A stretch of 64,000 nt of DNA from NCBI GenBank assembly GCA_027972325.1, contig JAPMOS010000083.1, positions 106,415 to 170,414 on the forward strand, given 5' to 3'. The notes under the pieces were generated by a model. The model was not told the DNA's origin. It saw nothing but the letters and a program-made list of their open reading frames with translations, and did no database searches. Each line of letters starts with the position of its first letter. The first letter of the stretch is position 1. Made by a program: the position numbers and the translations under genes. This stretch comes from Paratrimastix pyriformis. Its lineage: Eukaryota; Preaxostyla; Paratrimastigidae. Of the stretch, positions 62,002 to 64,000 are shown piece after piece.

Positions 62002-64000
62002 TGGTGGGATAGCCGAGTAATCTCTTCCCCAAACAAACCCAAACCAAGAAAGAGTGAACACTTGCACAGCAAGCACGCAAAAAACGGCACTGACATCCAA
62101 AAATTTATCAAAAAGAATTTGACATGTCATGTCAGTGCCGGCAGTCGACTTGTCCTTTTGCGCAATAAGCAAATCGCAACGCATCTTTTATTCCCGGGTT
62201 TTCGGGTTTCTATGCTTTTTCAAGAATTTTCGAATAGTTACTCGAGAGCTCTGAAGACCTTGCATTTTGTTTCGTCGAGTTGGGTTGACTTTTGGAATGA
62301 TCTAAGAGATGTCGGCCAGAGAGGGCCCGCCTGGAAAAAACACGACTTCAGGTGCGGGTGTGACAGCGCACACGGGATCGGAAGAGAACCCATTGAGGAA
62401 CGACGTGCAACTATGAGGCTTGCTGGCGGTCAGTGAATTCTCTCCAATCTCTAGACCTAGCAGTGCCGAAATCCCAAAGTTGTTTCTGACCTGACCGCCA
62501 GCTTGTTGGGACCTCTCGATCCCCGAGCGTGGGACCCGTGGGTGCACAAGTATGCGCGCGTCCCTGACGTCTCACAGTTTGTTGTTGTTTCTGACCCTGT
62601 ACGGTCTGTGTGAGGGTGTGGGCGCAGACAAACACAGGCCCGCCCAACCAAATGCTCTCAGTATAGTTCGCGTCCGTGTGTGAAGTGTGATCCCACTCCA
62701 GGCAGGACAGCACCGCAGAGCACCGAGTAGGGGAGCAGAAATACTATGGAATAATGCCACCCGGCTGTGGGCAAGGCGGACAAGTGCACTGTTCTCAGCC
62801 TTGCCTGTGAATGGACAGAGTGACCCCAAGCAGGAGTGATCGTGATGGGTCCAAGACAGGGATGCTCGCCCTCCCGGGACGGAGCCGCCCCATCATGGCC
62901 CTCGGAGGTGGGGATGGGATGAGCCGGAAAGATGGGCAGGGACTGGAAGGTGTACGTGGGTGCTGAGGGCACGCACTCGGAGGAGGGAGAGTGCGCAGAG
63001 ATCACGAGTGGTGTTTCACCCAAGAGGGCGGAGAGAGGATGCGACGACAGACTTTCCTCTCTGCTCCCGTCAAGCTTGCCCGACGTCTCGTGCCCAGGCT
63101 GAGAGTTGAACGGGGTATTTGTAGAGCGCCCTCGGCCGCTGGCGCCTAGTCCCACCACCCTTCGCCGTTCGCCGGGTGGAAGCTGCGGCTGCACCACCTT
63201 CATTTGGGGCCCCACTTGTAGAGCGCCGGACCCCTGGGGCGCTCCTCCCGTGCCCCCAATGGGGGTCCCAAAGGGAACGGCCGCCAGTGTGTCAGTCTCA
63301 TCGATCGGGTGTAGGGGACGAGGACGTGCGTTCGTTGACCCGACGCTCACATTTTGCAAAGGAGCAGGCAGTCCCCAATCCGCGCGAAGAACCCCGCAAC
63401 GAGACCCCGATGTGCATGGCCGAAGTGGGGCACTCGCCCCTTTCAGCATGGATGCCCTGGCCACAGAAGAGCCAACGTGTGAGTTCAGGACGCTCACGAT
63501 CTTGGGCTTGGGCAACTGAGGAGTTGTTGAGCAGCCCGTGGGTCATGGGAGCCTTTCTGGTGGGGTCCGCGGTGAGCATGACTCTTGTCCGGGCGATGTT
63601 GTCCCCGGGAGGAACGGTACCAGGGACACTTCCGTCGGGTGTTGTGGGTCCAATGGGCCAGGAGAGGACAACTGCGATGACCACGCTGTCTCACCCAGAG
63701 TCAGGAAGGCTCTTTCACGCCAGACTTTGTAACGAGGCACCTGTCACACATTCCATTCTCCTTCACGTGTGCGGGTACCTGACCGCTCACATTTTGCAAA
63801 AGGGGGGAGCCAGTCCCCAGGCTGCCAGATGCAGACCCCCGTCACGAGGGGGTGGCAACCCTGGTGCATGGTCGAAGTAGAACTCCCGACAGTGGGCCTA
63901 TGTGTGTGTCCCTGGAAGCCAAGGACCGGACTTGAAGGAAAGACAACCTGTTCCCTAGAACACGTCTCTCCTCCTCTTGGGGACATCTGTTGATCAGGCG
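62002..64000 (+). mobile_element. Family Y element, left end and body (runs off window)
   Basis: Begins with the left tip TGGTGGGATAGCCGAGTAAT, continues through the terminal repeat to 62318, then enters the right arm of the 1.7-kb inverted duplication (62328 to the window end). The terminal repeat is shared with 54183-54467, but the tip is the alternative one, which confirms that family Y has two different tips as predicted from its internal complementary region. Confidence 0.6.
62328..64000. repeat. Right arm of the 1.7-kb inverted duplication
   Basis: Inverse of 56439-58137. Identical through about 63515, then increasing numbers of 1-4 nt deletions in short repeats toward the window end (for example GACCACGCTGTCTCACCC where the other arm has several extra bases). 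The spacer between the arms is about 4.2 kb. Confidence 0.8.

Noticed and set aside
1-64000. tRNA, rRNA or ordinary host genes
   Set aside because: I found no cloverleaf, rRNA core or recognisable housekeeping protein by reading; a tRNAscan/Infernal run would be needed to exclude small RNA genes.

Overview
The window is eukaryotic, mosaic repeat DNA. Almost all of it is retrotransposons nested in, or truncated by, one another. I see no ordinary single-copy host gene, rRNA, tRNA or CRISPR array. The mix of DIRS-type tyrosine-recombinase elements, APE-endonuclease LINEs with RNase H and GC-rich sequence suggests a unicellular alga or protist. A chromerid-like alveolate is my guess, but the sequence alone does not prove any taxon.

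Layout. 1-1242 is the 3' end of a DIRS element (family 1, copy C). 1243-4680 is a non-coding DIRS-like element (family Y). 4681-9105 is a second family 1 DIRS (copy A), tail-to-tail with C and lacking RT/RNase H. 9106 to about 42325 is a head-to-tail array of one LINE family (LINE-A, all minus strand): copy 1 (9106 to ~21430), copy 2 (~21430 to ~40450) and the 3' part of copy 3 (to 42325). The array is interrupted by an ORF1-only element NA2 (10678-12090), a GC-rich LINE fragment LINE-C (16447-19664, plus), a small inverted-repeat transposon (20116-20996), an ORF1-only element NA1 (30067-31563) and a complete second DIRS family, DIRS2 (32900-39788, plus). 42326-45250 is another NA1 copy with a third NA1 nested inside it. 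45253-50926 is DIRS family 1 copy B, which keeps RT, RNase H and methyltransferase but lost its 3' end. 50927-54133 is a second LINE family (LINE-B, minus). 54134-64000 is family Y DNA with terminal repeats, an internal complementary region, minisatellites and a near-perfect 1.7 kb inverted duplication.

How the parts fit. LINE-A would read: ORF1 (helical domain, disordered Pro/Ala middle, Trp-rich tail), 161-bp tandem repeats, then a very long ORF2 with a ubiquitin-specific-protease (USP/C19)-like domain, APE endonuclease, RT, acidic and Gln-rich linker, RNase H, zinc finger and a C-terminal domain that resembles PCIF1-type methyltransferases. LINE-B is a divergent relative with an RRM-like ORF1 followed by the same USP-like domain and APE endonuclease. 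The USP Cys box, QDA-like box, CxxC pairs, His and Asn-Asp motif can be read in both families, although LINE-B needs frameshifts. A deubiquitinase-like domain shared by two LINE families is the most novel signal I see. NA1 and NA2 appear to be ORF1-only satellites of such LINEs. DIRS2 and family 1 both show the DIRS hallmark: an internal region complementary to the joined left and right tips. Family 1 also carries an extra RGG-rich ORF outside that region.

Caution: many frame breaks are single-base or dinucleotide indels in short runs, and some copies look systematically contracted, so part of the pseudogenisation could be consensus error.
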